A stretch of 64,000 bases of DNA from Rhizomicrobium sp. (GTDB lineage: Bacteria > Pseudomonadota > Alphaproteobacteria > Micropepsales > Micropepsaceae), in assembly GCA_037200985.1 (NCBI GenBank), contig JBBCGJ010000001.1:4440756-4504755 (forward strand), given 5' to 3'. The notes beneath the pieces were generated by a model. The model saw only the letters and a program-made list of their open reading frames with translations, did not search any database and was not told where the DNA came from. Positions 54,079 through 62,675 of the stretch are shown here, in pieces. Within the stretch, counting starts at the first letter, position 1; each line of letters begins with the position of its first letter. Made by a program: the position numbers and the translations under genes.

Positions 54079-54179
54079 GTCACGTATGGCTTCAATCGTC
54101 TGCGCACCAATGCGAGTTCGGCGTCGAGTCCCTGTCCCAAAAAATATATTCTCCCCCGCCCCTTGAACTCAAGGTTGCA

Positions 54180-54516
54180 TCACCCCACCTCAGATCCTCA
54201 CCAACAAGGGAAGCCTCTCCATCCCGTCCCGCACATCGTGCCGGCCGGGCGCCGGGCCGGCGTGGGCCGACGGATCGCGCGAGACATACAGGGCAAGGCG
54301 GCGCGCTCGTGCGCCGCCGCGCGGGGGACGCGCCGGGCTCGCTTCGCGGGCGATGCCGGCAAGGCCGCCGCTCCAACCGAGGTGGTGACGCGAAGGTGCC
54401 GATTGTCGCCGCGAGAAGCGGTGCCGGCCGGCCCGCCTGTCGAGCGACGCACCAGGGCGGGCGCATCCGCGCCGTAGGGAACAACGTTCCGCCGGCGGCT
54501 GCGGCCCGCCTTTTTT
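54180..54516 (+). ncRNA. Candidate structured RNA ending in a terminator
   Basis: GC-rich stretch with several perfect stems on the plus strand: GCCGGCC/GGCCGGC (54240-54261), GGCGGCGC/GCGCCGCC (54297-54318), a longer-range GCCCGCC/GGCGGGC pair near 54430-54465, and a final hairpin with a T6 tract. No convincing protein is coded on either strand. It matches none of RNase P RNA, tmRNA, SRP RNA or 6S RNA by their conserved motifs. It could still be a decayed or unusual coding region. Confidence 0.3.
54494..54516 (+). terminator. Rho-independent terminator
   Basis: GGCGG-CTGCGGC-CCGCC stem-loop followed directly by TTTTTT. It has the classic order on the plus strand and no annotated gene directly before it, so it implies a transcript coming from the 54180-54490 region. 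Confidence 0.6.
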
Positions 54517-54527
54517 GTTCGCCCTTG

Positions 54528-54610
54528 TTGTCGCTCCCGCGCAGGCGGAGGCCCAGGGAAACCAGCACTGTCCTCGCAACTCTGGATGCCCGCCTACGCG
54601 GGCATGACAG
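54528..54610. repeat. Palindromic intergenic repeat (REP/BIME-like)
   Basis: Left unit TTGTCGCTCCCGCGCAGGCG GAGGCCCAGGG faces right unit CTGGATGCCCGCCTACGCGG GCATGACA. Same family as 10097; the left unit is diverged. It lies upstream of hslO. Confidence 0.8.
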
Positions 54611-54691
54611 AAGCGGTTGGAAACAGCCGGAAAAGGCGGGCAGAACAACGGTGTTTGTAATCCGCCGCCCCAATCCCATATATCCCTTCCC

Positions 54692-55609
54692 ATGCCCCCA
54701 CAATCCTACACCCACGCGCCGCCCGCGGATTTCGTTCTGCCGTTCGACCTGCCGGCCGTCGGCCTTCGCGGCCGCGTCGTGCGCCTCGAATCCACCGCGA
54801 CCCGCGCCCTCGAAGCGCACAAGCTGCCCGAAGCCGCCGCGCGCGCCGTCGGCGAAACGCTGGCGCTGGCCGCGATCCTCGGCACCTCGCTGAAGCTCGA
54901 CGGCCGCCTCACGGTGCAGACCAAGTCCGACGGCGCGATGGATCTCGTCACCGCCGATTATTTCGGCGCGACGGTGGACCAGCCGATCGGCCTGCGCGGC
55001 TTCGGCCGCATCGATGCCGAGCGCTTCGCCGCGCTGGCCGAGCCCATCGCGTTCGAAGCGCTGGCCGGCGACGGCTCGATGGCGATCACCATCGAGCCGC
55101 GGCGCGGCGGCAAGACCTATCAGGGCATCGTCGAGCTCAACCCCGCCGGCATCGCCGCCTCGGCCGAAACCTATTTCGCGCAGTCCGAGCAATTGCCGAC
55201 CGTGCTGCGCCTCGCCGCGGCGCCGCTCTATGTGCCGGGCGCGGCCACGCCCACCTGGCGCGCCGGCGGCATCATGCTGCAGGCGACGCCGGAGGGCCAA
55301 GGCGCCGACGACGATTGGGAGCGCCTCGCCGCCTTCCTCGCCACCGTCGAGGATATCGAACTGCTCGACACCGGCCTTGGCGCGGAGCAACTTCTGTGGC
55401 GCCTGTTCCACGAGGACGAGACGCGGGTGCAGCCGTTCCTGCCGACGGAATTCCGCTGCGGCTGCAAGCCGGACCGCATCGCCGCCGTGCTGAAGAGCTA
55501 CGCGCCGAAGGAGCGCGCCGGCCTCGCCGATCCCGACGGCCTCATCCGCGCCCGCTGCGAGTTCTGCGGCGCGGTACACGCCATCGACCCGAAGGAATTG
55601 GCGGAATGA
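54692..55609 (+). CDS. hslO: Hsp33 redox-regulated chaperone
   Basis: A 305-residue holdase that is activated when oxidation releases its zinc. The N-terminal substrate domain is intact (LPFDLPAVGLRGRVVRLEST, LTVQTKSDGAMDLVTADYFG). The C-terminal switch has CGCKPDR and CEFCGAVH, the CxC...CxxC zinc site. ATG 54692 is preceded by weak sites. In relatives hslO follows argF directly; here about 2 kb of accessory DNA separates them. Confidence 0.94.
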   Translation: MPPQSYTHAPPADFVLPFDLPAVGLRGRVVRLESTATRALEAHKLPEAAARAVGETLALAAILGTSLKLDGRLTVQTKSDGAMDLVTADYFGATVDQPIGLRGFGRIDAERFAALAEPIAFEALAGDGSMAITIEPRRGGKTYQGIVELNPAGIAASAETYFAQSEQLPTVLRLAAAPLYVPGAATPTWRAGGIMLQATPEGQGADDDWERLAAFLATVEDIELLDTGLGAEQLLWRLFHEDETRVQPFLPTEFRCGCKPDRIAAVLKSYAPKERAGLADPDGLIRARCEFCGAVHAIDPKELAE

Positions 55610-55612
55610 CTT

Positions 55613-55638
55613 TCCTCCCCCGCAACGGCGGGGGAGGA
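55613..55638. terminator. Hairpin between convergent hslO and hydrolase genes
   Basis: CCTCCCCCGCAACGGCGGGGGAGG is a single outer hairpin of the CCTCCCCCGC repeat family, placed 4 bases after the hslO stop and 11 bases from the convergent gene end. It can stop both transcripts, though no long U tract follows. Confidence 0.55.
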
Positions 55639-55648
55639 ACAGCTTTAC

Positions 55649-56518
55649 TCAATTCGCATCCAGGAACATCGCCGCGATTTCGTTATAGGTGTCCGGCTTC
55701 TCCAGCGGCCCGAAATGGCTGGCGCCCATCACGATGGTTTCCTGGGCGCCGGGGATCGCGCGCGCCAGCGCATCGGTGTGCTTGCGCAGGATGATGTCGT
55801 GCTCGCCGGCGACGATCAGCACCCCGGCGCGGATGCGTCCGAGCTGCGCCACCGTGTAGTGCGGCTGCGTCGTGACCAGCGTCTCGATCTTCTTCGCCAG
55901 AACGGCAAAGTGCGACGGGTCGGGCGCGATCCGGTCGTAGAACGGCTTTATCTCCTGTGCCTGCCGTTCGAAGAACGCGGGGTCGAGTTCCTTGGGGTCG
56001 ACGCCATCGACGTCGTAATTCGCGCCGATGGCAACCAGCCGGCGCACCCGCGCCGGATGCGTCATCGCCATGTCGAGGCCGATGATGCCGCCGTCGCTCC
56101 AGCCGACGACGTCGACCTGCTCGATGTGCAGCGCGTCCAGCAGCGCGATCATGTCCGCGCCCATCTGCGCATAGGTGATCGGCCCCGGCCCATCGGTGGA
56201 GCGGCCCTGGCCGCGGCTGTCCACCGCGATCACCGTATGCGCGCCGCTGAGGCCGGAGATGAAATAGTGCATCGTCTCGAGGAACCCGCCGGCGCCGTGC
56301 AGCACCAGCACGGGCGGCCCGCTGCCATAGGTCTCGGTGTAGAGGCTGATGCCGTTCACGGCCACGCGCCGGCTGCCGTGGAATTCGCCGCCCAGGCTGC
56401 GCCAGACGTAAAAGCGCGGCACGCCGAAATTCGACCGGTCGATCTGCACGAAGCCGAAGATCGCGCCGGCCAACGCGACGATCACGACGGACACGATCAG
56501 CAAGGCCCTGCGCGGCAT
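55649..56518 (-). CDS. Membrane-anchored alpha/beta hydrolase
   Basis: A 289-residue hydrolase with an N-terminal hydrophobic anchor (ALLIVSVVIVALAGAIFGFV). The nucleophile is in VVGWSDGGIIG (Ser), the acid in VAGEHDIIL, and the His in MGASHFGPLEKP. HGAGGFLETM supplies the oxyanion hole, and SRGQGRSTDG precedes the elbow. The catalytic domain would face the periplasm. Substrate unknown. Confidence 0.82.
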   Translation of the reverse strand: MPRRALLIVSVVIVALAGAIFGFVQIDRSNFGVPRFYVWRSLGGEFHGSRRVAVNGISLYTETYGSGPPVLVLHGAGGFLETMHYFISGLSGAHTVIAVDSRGQGRSTDGPGPITYAQMGADMIALLDALHIEQVDVVGWSDGGIIGLDMAMTHPARVRRLVAIGANYDVDGVDPKELDPAFFERQAQEIKPFYDRIAPDPSHFAVLAKKIETLVTTQPHYTVAQLGRIRAGVLIVAGEHDIILRKHTDALARAIPGAQETIVMGASHFGPLEKPDTYNEIAAMFLDAN

Positions 56519-56545
56519 GAGCGGACTCCCCCCGGCGCGATGCTA

Positions 56546-57034
56546 TCAGGTCTTCAGCGTCGGATTGAGCCAGTCCGTCAATTCGTCCCACCGTTCGGCG
56601 GTCAGCTTGCGCCGCACCCGCCGCGCCACGATCTCGAAGCGCAGCCCGTCCGGATCGGTCAGGAAGGTCGCATAATAGTCGTCGGCATATTGCGGATACA
56701 TCGCCGGCGCCGTGGCGGCGATGCCTTTCGCCGCCGCCAGCGCATGGAACCGGTCCACCGCCGTCTTGTCCGCGACCTGGAGGCAGACATGATGCAGCCC
56801 CGGCGCGTAGGAATCGTGCGGCGCCGCCGCCTTCGCCTGGCGGATGCTGATCTGCATGACGCGGTTGAAATAATGCCGGTGCGGATCGCCGCCGATCGCC
56901 GCGTCCATCTTGCGGAAATCGAGCAGCCCGAACACCGCATCGTAGAACGGCTCCGACGTCGCGACATCCGTAACCGTCAGATAAAGATGATCGAGGCCGA
57001 CGACCTCGACGCGCTCGGGAAGCAGATCGCTCAT
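56546..57034 (-). CDS. VOC-family (glyoxalase-like) protein
   Basis: A 162-residue vicinal-oxygen-chelate protein. Two beta-alpha-beta modules carry the metal ligands: GLDHLYLTVTDVATSEPFYD (His) and GLHHVCLQVADKTAVDRFHA (His), with FLTDPDGLRFEIV ending in the Glu. Its start overlaps the argE stop (ATGA), so it is the third gene of the folE-argE-VOC operon. The reaction is unknown; the family includes lyases, dioxygenases and resistance proteins. Confidence 0.82.
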   Translation of the reverse strand: MSDLLPERVEVVGLDHLYLTVTDVATSEPFYDAVFGLLDFRKMDAAIGGDPHRHYFNRVMQISIRQAKAAAPHDSYAPGLHHVCLQVADKTAVDRFHALAAAKGIAATAPAMYPQYADDYYATFLTDPDGLRFEIVARRVRRKLTAERWDELTDWLNPTLKT

Positions 57035-58191
57035 GCCGCCGCCTTGGCGATCACCTTGCGCAGGAAGTCCTCGCACTTCGTCAGTTCGGACAGCGCCACG
57101 AATTCGTCGGCCTTGTGCGCCTGGTCGATGGAGCCGGGGCCGCAGATCACGGCGGGGATGCCGGCGCGCTGGAAATGCCCGGCCTCGGTGCCGTAGGCGA
57201 CGGCGTCGACGCTGTTCGCGCCGGTCAGCTCGCGCGCCAGCGCGACGGCGGGCGACGCCTCGTCCATCACCAGCCCCGGATAGCTCGCATGCACCGCCGT
57301 CTCGATCTGCGCCTCCGCCGCCCGCGCCCGATATTTGGGAAGGATCGTTGCATCGGCCCGGGCGCGCACAGTGTCCACGACCTTGCCCGCGTCGCGGTCG
57401 GGCAGGGCGCGGTATTCCCAGGTCACCAGCGCGTCGCGCGCCAGGATGTTCACCGCCGATCCGCCCTGGATCATGTTCGCCTGCACCGTGGTGTGCGGCG
57501 GGTCAAAGCGCGGGTCCGTATCGGCGCGCAGCTCGTCCCAGACGTCGCCGAGCAGCTTGACGAATTCGCCCGCCATCATCACCGCATTGGCGCCTTTCTC
57601 CGGCGCGCTCGAATGGCCTTCGCGACCGCGGCAATGGGTGTGCAGCACCGCGCCGGACTTGTGCGCGCCCACCACGCGCATCAGCGTCGGCTCGCCGACG
57701 ATCGCGAGCGCGGGGCGGATGCCGGCGGCCTTGAGGTCGTCCAGCAGTCCCGAAACGCCGGCGCAGCCGACTTCTTCGTCATAGGACAGCGCGAAATGGA
57801 TCGGCCGCGACAGCCTGGCGCGCGCGATCTGCGGCAGGAGCGACAGCGCGACGGCGATGAAGCCCTTCATGTCGCAGGCGCCGCGTCCGTAGAGCCTGTC
57901 GTCGCGGATCTCGGCCTTGAAGGGATCGGATGCCCATTCCTGGCCGTCGACCGGCACGACGTCGGTATGGCCGGAAAGAACATAACCGCCCGGCGCCTCC
58001 GGCCCGAAGCTTGCGAACAGGTTCGCCTTTACGCCCGCCGCGTCGAAAGTGCGGCGGCAACGGGCGCCGGCCGCTTCCAGCAGTTCCTGCGCGAAATCGA
58101 TCAGGGCGAGGTTCGAACCGCGGCTCGTGGTGTCGAAGCCGATGAGGTGCCGCGCCAGCGCGACGGAATCGAGCGATGTGGTCACGGGCAT
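57031..58191 (-). CDS. argE: Acetylornithine deacetylase (M20 family)
   Basis: A 386-residue M20 metallohydrolase that releases ornithine from N-acetylornithine. Metal ligands: His in LSGHTDVVPVDG, Asp in LYGRGACDMKGF, Glu pair in SYDEEVGC, Glu in IVGEPTLM, and His near the end of the chain in TEAGHFQRAGIPAV. ATG 58191 overlaps the folE stop by one base (TGATG). With argD and argF in the window, much of the linear arginine route is here. Confidence 0.88.
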   Translation of the reverse strand: MPVTTSLDSVALARHLIGFDTTSRGSNLALIDFAQELLEAAGARCRRTFDAAGVKANLFASFGPEAPGGYVLSGHTDVVPVDGQEWASDPFKAEIRDDRLYGRGACDMKGFIAVALSLLPQIARARLSRPIHFALSYDEEVGCAGVSGLLDDLKAAGIRPALAIVGEPTLMRVVGAHKSGAVLHTHCRGREGHSSAPEKGANAVMMAGEFVKLLGDVWDELRADTDPRFDPPHTTVQANMIQGGSAVNILARDALVTWEYRALPDRDAGKVVDTVRARADATILPKYRARAAEAQIETAVHASYPGLVMDEASPAVALARELTGANSVDAVAYGTEAGHFQRAGIPAVICGPGSIDQAHKADEFVALSELTKCEDFLRKVIAKAAA

Positions 58192-58823
58192 CAGCCCATA
58201 TGCGATTGCGGATTGCCGATGACGGCCAGGAACTCCCGCCGCGTAATCTCGTTGGTGCGGAAATCGCCCAGCATGGTCGACGTCACCATGCTGACCCCGG
58301 TCTTGTGCACGCCGCGCGTTGTCATGCACTGATGGGTGGCCTCGATCACCACCGCGACGCCCTTCGGCTCAAGCACCTTCTGGATGGTGTTGGCGATCTG
58401 CGCGTTCATCTTCTCCTGCACCTGCAGGCGCCGCGCATAGGCTTCCACAACGCGCGCCAGCTTCGAGATGCCCACCACCTTGCTGTTGGGCAGATAGCCG
58501 ACATGCGCCTTGCCGATGATCGGCGCCAGGTGATGCTCGCAATGCGACTCGAACCGGATGTCGCGCAGAACGATCATGTTGTCGTAGCCTTCGACTTCCT
58601 CGAAGGTGCGGCGCATATATTCTTCCGGATCTTCCTTGTAGCCGGAGAACCAGTCCTCGAAGGCGCGCGCGACGCGGGCCGGCGTATCCTTCAGGCCTTC
58701 GCGCGCGGGATCGTCGCCGGCCCAGCGCAGCAGCGTGGAAATGGCCTCTTCGGCCTCGGTGCGGCTGGGACGCTTGACGCCGCCGGCAACGGCGCGAAGA
58801 GAAGTCTTGGAAGAAGCGGGCAT
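58191..58823 (-). CDS. folE: GTP cyclohydrolase I
   Basis: A 210-residue homodecameric zinc enzyme that turns GTP into dihydroneopterin triphosphate, the first step to folate. Zinc ligands are in [20 protein letters not shown] (Cys, His) and [16 protein letters not shown] (Cys). The substrate residues [20 protein letters not shown] are intact. It leads the folE-argE-VOC operon. Start ATG 58823. Confidence 0.95.
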   Translation of the reverse strand: MPASSKTSLRAVAGGVKRPSRTEAEEAISTLLRWAGDDPAREGLKDTPARVARAFEDWFSGYKEDPEEYMRRTFEEVEGYDNMIVLRDIRFESHCEHHLAPIIGKAHVGYLPNSKVVGISKLARVVEAYARRLQVQEKMNAQIANTIQKVLEPKGVAVVIEATHQCMTTRGVHKTGVSMVTSTMLGDFRTNEITRREFLAVIGNPQSHMG

Positions 58824-58908
58824 GACGGGTCTTTCTGGGGATGTGACGTAATTACGCCTGCCCGGCCCGTCCAGATCAACCCATGCTTTTGCAACGCTCG
58901 GATGCGGG

Positions 58909-59322
58909 CTAGTGAATCTGCCGCTGTTCGTGGGGGCTTTCGAGCAGAAAGGCCGGGATTTCGGCCTCGAACGCCTCGCCGCTGGAGGCGCGCATCTTGT
59001 ATTTACCGCTCATATAGCCCGAAGCGGTGGGGAGCGGGCAACCGCTGGTGTACTGGAACTTCTGCCCCGGCGCGATCACGGGCTGGGCGCCGACCACGCC
59101 TTCGCCGGACACTTCCTTCACCTGGCCACGGCCGTCGGTGATGTGCCAATAGCGCGAGAGGAGCTGAACCGCCTCCGCGCCCTTGTTCTCGATCGTCACC
59201 GTATAGGACCACAGGAAGCGCTGCTCGTCCGGATCGGATTGATCGTCGAGGAAGGCCGGCTGGACGGCGACGCGGATGTTTCGAGTCGAGCTTTCGTACA
59301 TGGTGAAATTATCGATAGCCAT
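58909..59322 (-). CDS. apaG: ApaG/Co2+-magnesium efflux-associated protein
   Basis: A 137-residue ApaG (DUF525) domain, an immunoglobulin-like fold. It has the family run [40 protein letters not shown] and [22 protein letters not shown], with MSGKYKM near the end. Exact role is not settled. ATG 59322 is preferred; a GTG two codons upstream is possible. In relatives apaG often sits between hslO and metZ, which fits this window. Confidence 0.93.
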   Translation of the reverse strand: MAIDNFTMYESSTRNIRVAVQPAFLDDQSDPDEQRFLWSYTVTIENKGAEAVQLLSRYWHITDGRGQVKEVSGEGVVGAQPVIAPGQKFQYTSGCPLPTASGYMSGKYKMRASSGEAFEAEIPAFLLESPHEQRQIH

Positions 59323-59366
59323 GGGCACGCGCGCAAGACCATGGCAGGGGCGTCGTTAACGAGCGC

Positions 59367-59822
59367 TCAGGACTGTGGCGCAACCGACACGTCGGTCTTT
59401 ACCGAGTTGGCGATGAAGCATTCTTCGTGGCTTAGGTGGTGAATCTCCGCAAGTTGCGCGGCACTCACCGAAGTTCCCGAGGCGAAACCTATGCGCGGAT
59501 GTAATGTGACGCGCGAAATCCACAGTTTTCCATTTGCGCCTTTCTCCATGAACCCCACGGCGTCGTCCACGTAGGAATCCACGCTCAGCCGCTTGCGCGC
59601 GCAGATCGCGAGGAAGCTGAGCATGTGGCAGGCGCTGAGCGCGGCGACAAACGCCTCCTCGGGATCGACGCGATCCGCATCGCCGCGAAAAGCCGGCGCG
59701 GCGGAGCCCGGCAGCACGACGGCGCCCGATTTGAAACGTATCTCATGCGCGCGATTGTAATGATCATAGGTGAAGTCTGCGCTCGTGCGCGTCCAACGGA
59801 CGGATGCGTGATGTTCGGACAT
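59367..59822 (-). CDS. OsmC/Ohr-family protein
   Basis: A 151-residue OsmC-like protein, a thiol peroxidase fold acting on organic hydroperoxides. The first active-site region is DPEEAFVAALSACHMLSFLA with a single Cys; the second Cys is in HHLSHEECFIANSVK. A Glu (DPEE) close to the first Cys is as expected. N-terminus HHASVRWTRTSADFTYDHYN is typical of OsmC rather than Ohr. Confidence 0.88.
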   Translation of the reverse strand: MSEHHASVRWTRTSADFTYDHYNRAHEIRFKSGAVVLPGSAAPAFRGDADRVDPEEAFVAALSACHMLSFLAICARKRLSVDSYVDDAVGFMEKGANGKLWISRVTLHPRIGFASGTSVSAAQLAEIHHLSHEECFIANSVKTDVSVAPQS

Positions 59823-59890
59823 GGCGCGGCTTTCCGGGTTCGCTGGCACGGCGAGGATATATTCGCTTTGAACGACGGTCGACCGACCAG

Positions 59891-60403
59891 CTATGCTTTG
59901 CGCAACCAGCTCAGCATGTGCGGATAAGGCTTGACGTAGCGCTCGGCAGCCCATTTCGGCTCGCAGGTCATGTCGACGTAATCGAGCATCGGAACGGCGA
60001 AACCGCCCTTGGTCGCGAACGCAGCGAGGATTGCCTTGCTGCCGCCCCGATAACCGCTTTCGTGGAACACAACCGACGGATCGATCTGCAGATGCGCGGC
60101 CGCCGCATAGGACCAGGCGATCGCCATCATCTCCTCGGCCGCGTCGTCGCCGACATCGTGATGGAACGCGGCGCGGCGGTCGGGCGGGACGACGGCGAGA
60201 TGGCCGGCCTCGTGCAGCAAATCGCCGGGCCAAGCCAGTTTTTCCTCGTCGACGACGAGGCCGCCTTGTTCGATGTCGATCCCCGGCAGCGCGGTTTCTG
60301 CCGCGATGGCACCGGCGCGGATCTTGAGACCGATCTCGTCCAGAAACACAGCGATTTTTGCAGTCAGCGGATTGCGGAACGCAGGCACGGCGCTCGGGCT
60401 CAC
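59891..60403 (-). CDS. Hypothetical protein with HExxH metallopeptidase motif
   Basis: A 170-residue soluble protein. The motif LLHEAGHLAVVPPDR (HExxH) near residue 60 suggests a zincin, with a downstream acidic run DDAAEEMMAIAWSYAAAAHL that may give a third ligand. A C-terminal segment EPKWAAERYVKPYPHMLSWL has no known match. GTG 60403 overlaps the metZ stop (GTGA), so it is the last gene of the metZ unit. An ImmA/IrrE-like or house-keeping peptidase role is only a guess. Confidence 0.65.
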   Translation of the reverse strand: MSPSAVPAFRNPLTAKIAVFLDEIGLKIRAGAIAAETALPGIDIEQGGLVVDEEKLAWPGDLLHEAGHLAVVPPDRRAAFHHDVGDDAAEEMMAIAWSYAAAAHLQIDPSVVFHESGYRGGSKAILAAFATKGGFAVPMLDYVDMTCEPKWAAERYVKPYPHMLSWLRKA

Positions 60404-61593
60404 GCCACCTTCAATGCCTGTTCGAGGTCTTCGCAAAGATCGGCGGGATCCTCGAGGCCGACGGAGAGCCGCAGCAATCCGGAGGTGACGCCCAATTCGG
60501 CGCGAGCGGCCGGCGTCAACTTCTGATGCGTCGTGGTCTCGGGATGGGTGATCAGACTCTTGGCATCGCCGAGATTGTTGGAGATGTCGATGATCTTGAG
60601 CGCGTTGCCGAGCTTGAAGGCCGCCTTCTTGCCGCCCTCGACCTCGAACGCCACCACGCCGCCGCCGCACTCCATCTGGGCGCGGGCGAGGTTGTGCTGC
60701 GGATGATCGGGCCGGAAGGGATAGAGCACGCGCGTCACGTTCTTCTGGACGCTGAGGAAATCCGCCACCGTCGCGGCGGCGTCGGAATGGGCCCGCATCC
60801 GAAGGTCGAGCGTCTCCAGGCTCTTCAGATGCACCCAGGCGTTGAACGGGCTGATCGACGGGCCGGTGTTGCGGATGAAGGTCTGGAGGTGGTCCTTGAG
60901 GAAATCCTCCTTGCACAGGATCACGCCGCCCAGGGCGCGGCCCTGGCCGTCGATATATTTGGTCGAGGAATGCACCACGATGTCGGCGCCGAACTCGAAC
61001 GGCCGCTGCAAGCAGGGCGTCGCGAAGGCATTGTCGACCACAAGCCGCGCCCCGTTTCTGTGCGCGACAGCCGCCACGGCCTTCAGGTCCACGATGGAAA
61101 GCGTCGGATTCGACGGCGTCTCCAGGAACAGCATTTTCGTCTCGGGCCGCATCGCCTGCGCCCATTGATCGACGTCGCCGCCGTCCACCAGCGTGCTCGC
61201 GATGCCGAAGCGCGGCAGGATCTCTTCTATGACATGGCGGCAGGAGCCGAACATCGCCTTGGCGGCGACGACATGGTCGCCGACCCGCAGGGCGGAGAGG
61301 AATGTCGCGGTCACCGCCGCCATGCCGCTGGCGGTCGCGCGCGCCACCGGCGCGCCTTCAAGCGCCGCCATGCGCTGCTCGAACATGGTCACGGTGGGAT
61401 TGCCGAAACGGCTGTATTGATAGCCGTCGATCTCGCCCTTGAAGCGGGCCTCGGCCTCTTCCGGCGCCTCATAGGCGAAGCCGGAGGTCAGGAACAGCGC
61501 CTCGGAGGTCTCCTGAAATTGGGTGCGCATGGTCCCGGCCCGCACGGCCAGCGTGCGCGCCCGCCACTTTCCGGGCTTTTTGTTCGTCGCCAT
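60400..61593 (-). CDS. metZ: O-succinylhomoserine sulfhydrylase
   Basis: A 397-residue PLP enzyme of the Cys/Met metabolism family that makes homocysteine from O-succinylhomoserine and sulfide. YSRFGNPTV binds phosphate, ATASGMAAVTA and LVVDNAFATPCLQRP (Asp) line the cofactor, and HSSTKYIDGQGR contains the Schiff-base Lys212. The N-terminus KWRARTLAVRAGTMRTQF supports ATG 61593. The ribosome site GAAGG and the ATG are the end of a repeat. The product feeds the MetH found at 22345. Confidence 0.92.
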   Translation of the reverse strand: MATNKKPGKWRARTLAVRAGTMRTQFQETSEALFLTSGFAYEAPEEAEARFKGEIDGYQYSRFGNPTVTMFEQRMAALEGAPVARATASGMAAVTATFLSALRVGDHVVAAKAMFGSCRHVIEEILPRFGIASTLVDGGDVDQWAQAMRPETKMLFLETPSNPTLSIVDLKAVAAVAHRNGARLVVDNAFATPCLQRPFEFGADIVVHSSTKYIDGQGRALGGVILCKEDFLKDHLQTFIRNTGPSISPFNAWVHLKSLETLDLRMRAHSDAAATVADFLSVQKNVTRVLYPFRPDHPQHNLARAQMECGGGVVAFEVEGGKKAAFKLGNALKIIDISNNLGDAKSLITHPETTTHQKLTPAARAELGVTSGLLRLSVGLEDPADLCEDLEQALKVA

Positions 61594-61656
61594 CCTTCGG
61601 GGCTCGCTTCGCTCGCACCTCAGGATGACGACTACCGTCATGCCGAGGCGTGCGGC
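61585..61656. repeat. Repeat covering the metZ start (TCATCCTGAGG family)
   Basis: On the minus strand: GTCATCCTGAGGTGCGAGCG then AAGCGAGCCCCGAAGGATGG, with an inner GCGAGCGAAGCGAGC dyad and CCTGAGG/CCGAAGG borders. I recall such elements as common between alphaproteobacterial genes. A second short unit (ATGACGACTACCGTCAT on the plus strand) adjoins it. The metZ ATG is part of its last GGATGG. Confidence 0.7.
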
Positions 61657-61734
61657 CCTTGGACCGCTCCCGGAGCATGCGCGCTTGGCATTGCGGGTCA
61701 AGTTTCTTATGGTCGCGCCGCTTCGAGGACAGCC

Positions 61735-62154
61735 ATGAGCGATATGAAGGCCATCAGTCACCACACCGCACTCATCTATGTGATGGTGATCGTTTCCGCC
61801 GCCGACGGTTCCATGAGCGAGAAAGAGCTCAAGATCATCGGCGAGTTGACCAAGATTCTGCCCGCGTTCCAGGGCTTCGATCACGGCCGCCTGCTGGGCG
61901 TCTGCCAGGAATGCGCGCAGATCCTGCAGGAGCCGGACGGCGCCGACGCGATCATGGGCCTGATCGACGAAGGCCTGCCCGACGTGCTGCACGAGACCGC
62001 CTATTGGGTGGCGCTGGAAGTCGCGCTGGCCGACCGGCGCATCGCGCTGGAGGAAGTGCGCATCCTGGACGCCCTGCGCCGGCGCCTGGAGATCGACAAG
62101 CTGGTCGCGGCCGCCATCGAACGGGGCGCGCGCGCGAAGTATCAAGTCGCGTGA
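61735..62154 (+). CDS. TerB-family protein
   Basis: A 139-residue TerB-like helical protein. It begins MSDMKAISHHTALIYVMVIV, and VSAADGSMSEKELKIIGELT and VALADRRIALEEVRILDAL show the paired acidic TerB motifs. Members are linked loosely to tellurite and stress resistance. The stop overlaps the next gene (GTGA). It is divergent from metZ across about 140 bases. Confidence 0.82.
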   Translation: MSDMKAISHHTALIYVMVIVSAADGSMSEKELKIIGELTKILPAFQGFDHGRLLGVCQECAQILQEPDGADAIMGLIDEGLPDVLHETAYWVALEVALADRRIALEEVRILDALRRRLEIDKLVAAAIERGARAKYQVA

Positions 62155-62675
62155 AGCGGCTTCTGCTGCTGCGCCACGCCAAGGCGGTTCCCGCGGAATC
62201 CGGAATCGAGGATCACGAGCGCGCGCTCTTGAAGCGCGGCCGGGAGGACGCGCCCCGGCTCGGGCGCTACATCGAAAAATGCGGCTACGCGCCGGACTTC
62301 ATCGTGTCCTCGACGTCGAAGCGCACGGTCGAGACGGTGGAGCTGGTGACCGATGCGCTCGCCGGCACGCGCCGGATCGACTATCTCGAAGCGCTCTATC
62401 TCGCGGAGCCCGAACTGATCCTGTCCGTCGTGCGTCTGGCACCCGACACGATGAAAAGCCTGATGGTCGTCGGCCACAATCCCGGTTTGGAGCATCTGGC
62501 GACCCAGCTCGCGCGGGAGCCCGTCAAGCGCAAGGAGCGCGACCGCTTCGACCTGATCGAGGAGAAATTCCCGACCTGCGCGCTGGCGGTGCTGGATTTC
62601 GACGTAACGCGCTGGCGCGACGTCGCACCGGGCCAGGGCGCGCTCAAGGATTTCGTGCGGCCCCGTGACCTCTGA
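62151..62675 (+). CDS. SixA-like phosphohistidine phosphatase
   Basis: A 174-residue member of the histidine phosphatase superfamily. The catalytic motif LLLLRHAKAVP (RHxK form, as in SixA) is at the N-terminus, SSTSKRTVETVELV carries the second phosphate pocket Arg, and VVGHNPGLEHLA the second catalytic His. SixA removes phosphate from histidine phosphotransfer proteins. GTG 62151 overlaps the TerB stop. Confidence 0.87.
   Translation: MKRLLLLRHAKAVPAESGIEDHERALLKRGREDAPRLGRYIEKCGYAPDFIVSSTSKRTVETVELVTDALAGTRRIDYLEALYLAEPELILSVVRLAPDTMKSLMVVGHNPGLEHLATQLAREPVKRKERDRFDLIEEKFPTCALAVLDFDVTRWRDVAPGQGALKDFVRPRDL

Noticed and set aside
54092-55579. Long minus-strand open frame across hslO and the upstream GC-rich region
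   Set aside because: Mostly antisense to hslO and through a REP-like repeat; composition is Arg/Ala/Pro-rich as in shadow frames of high-GC DNA.
61594-61734. SAM-II riboswitch upstream of metZ
   Set aside because: Such elements are common before alphaproteobacterial metZ, but the conserved pseudoknot sequence is absent and the interval is partly occupied by a repeat.
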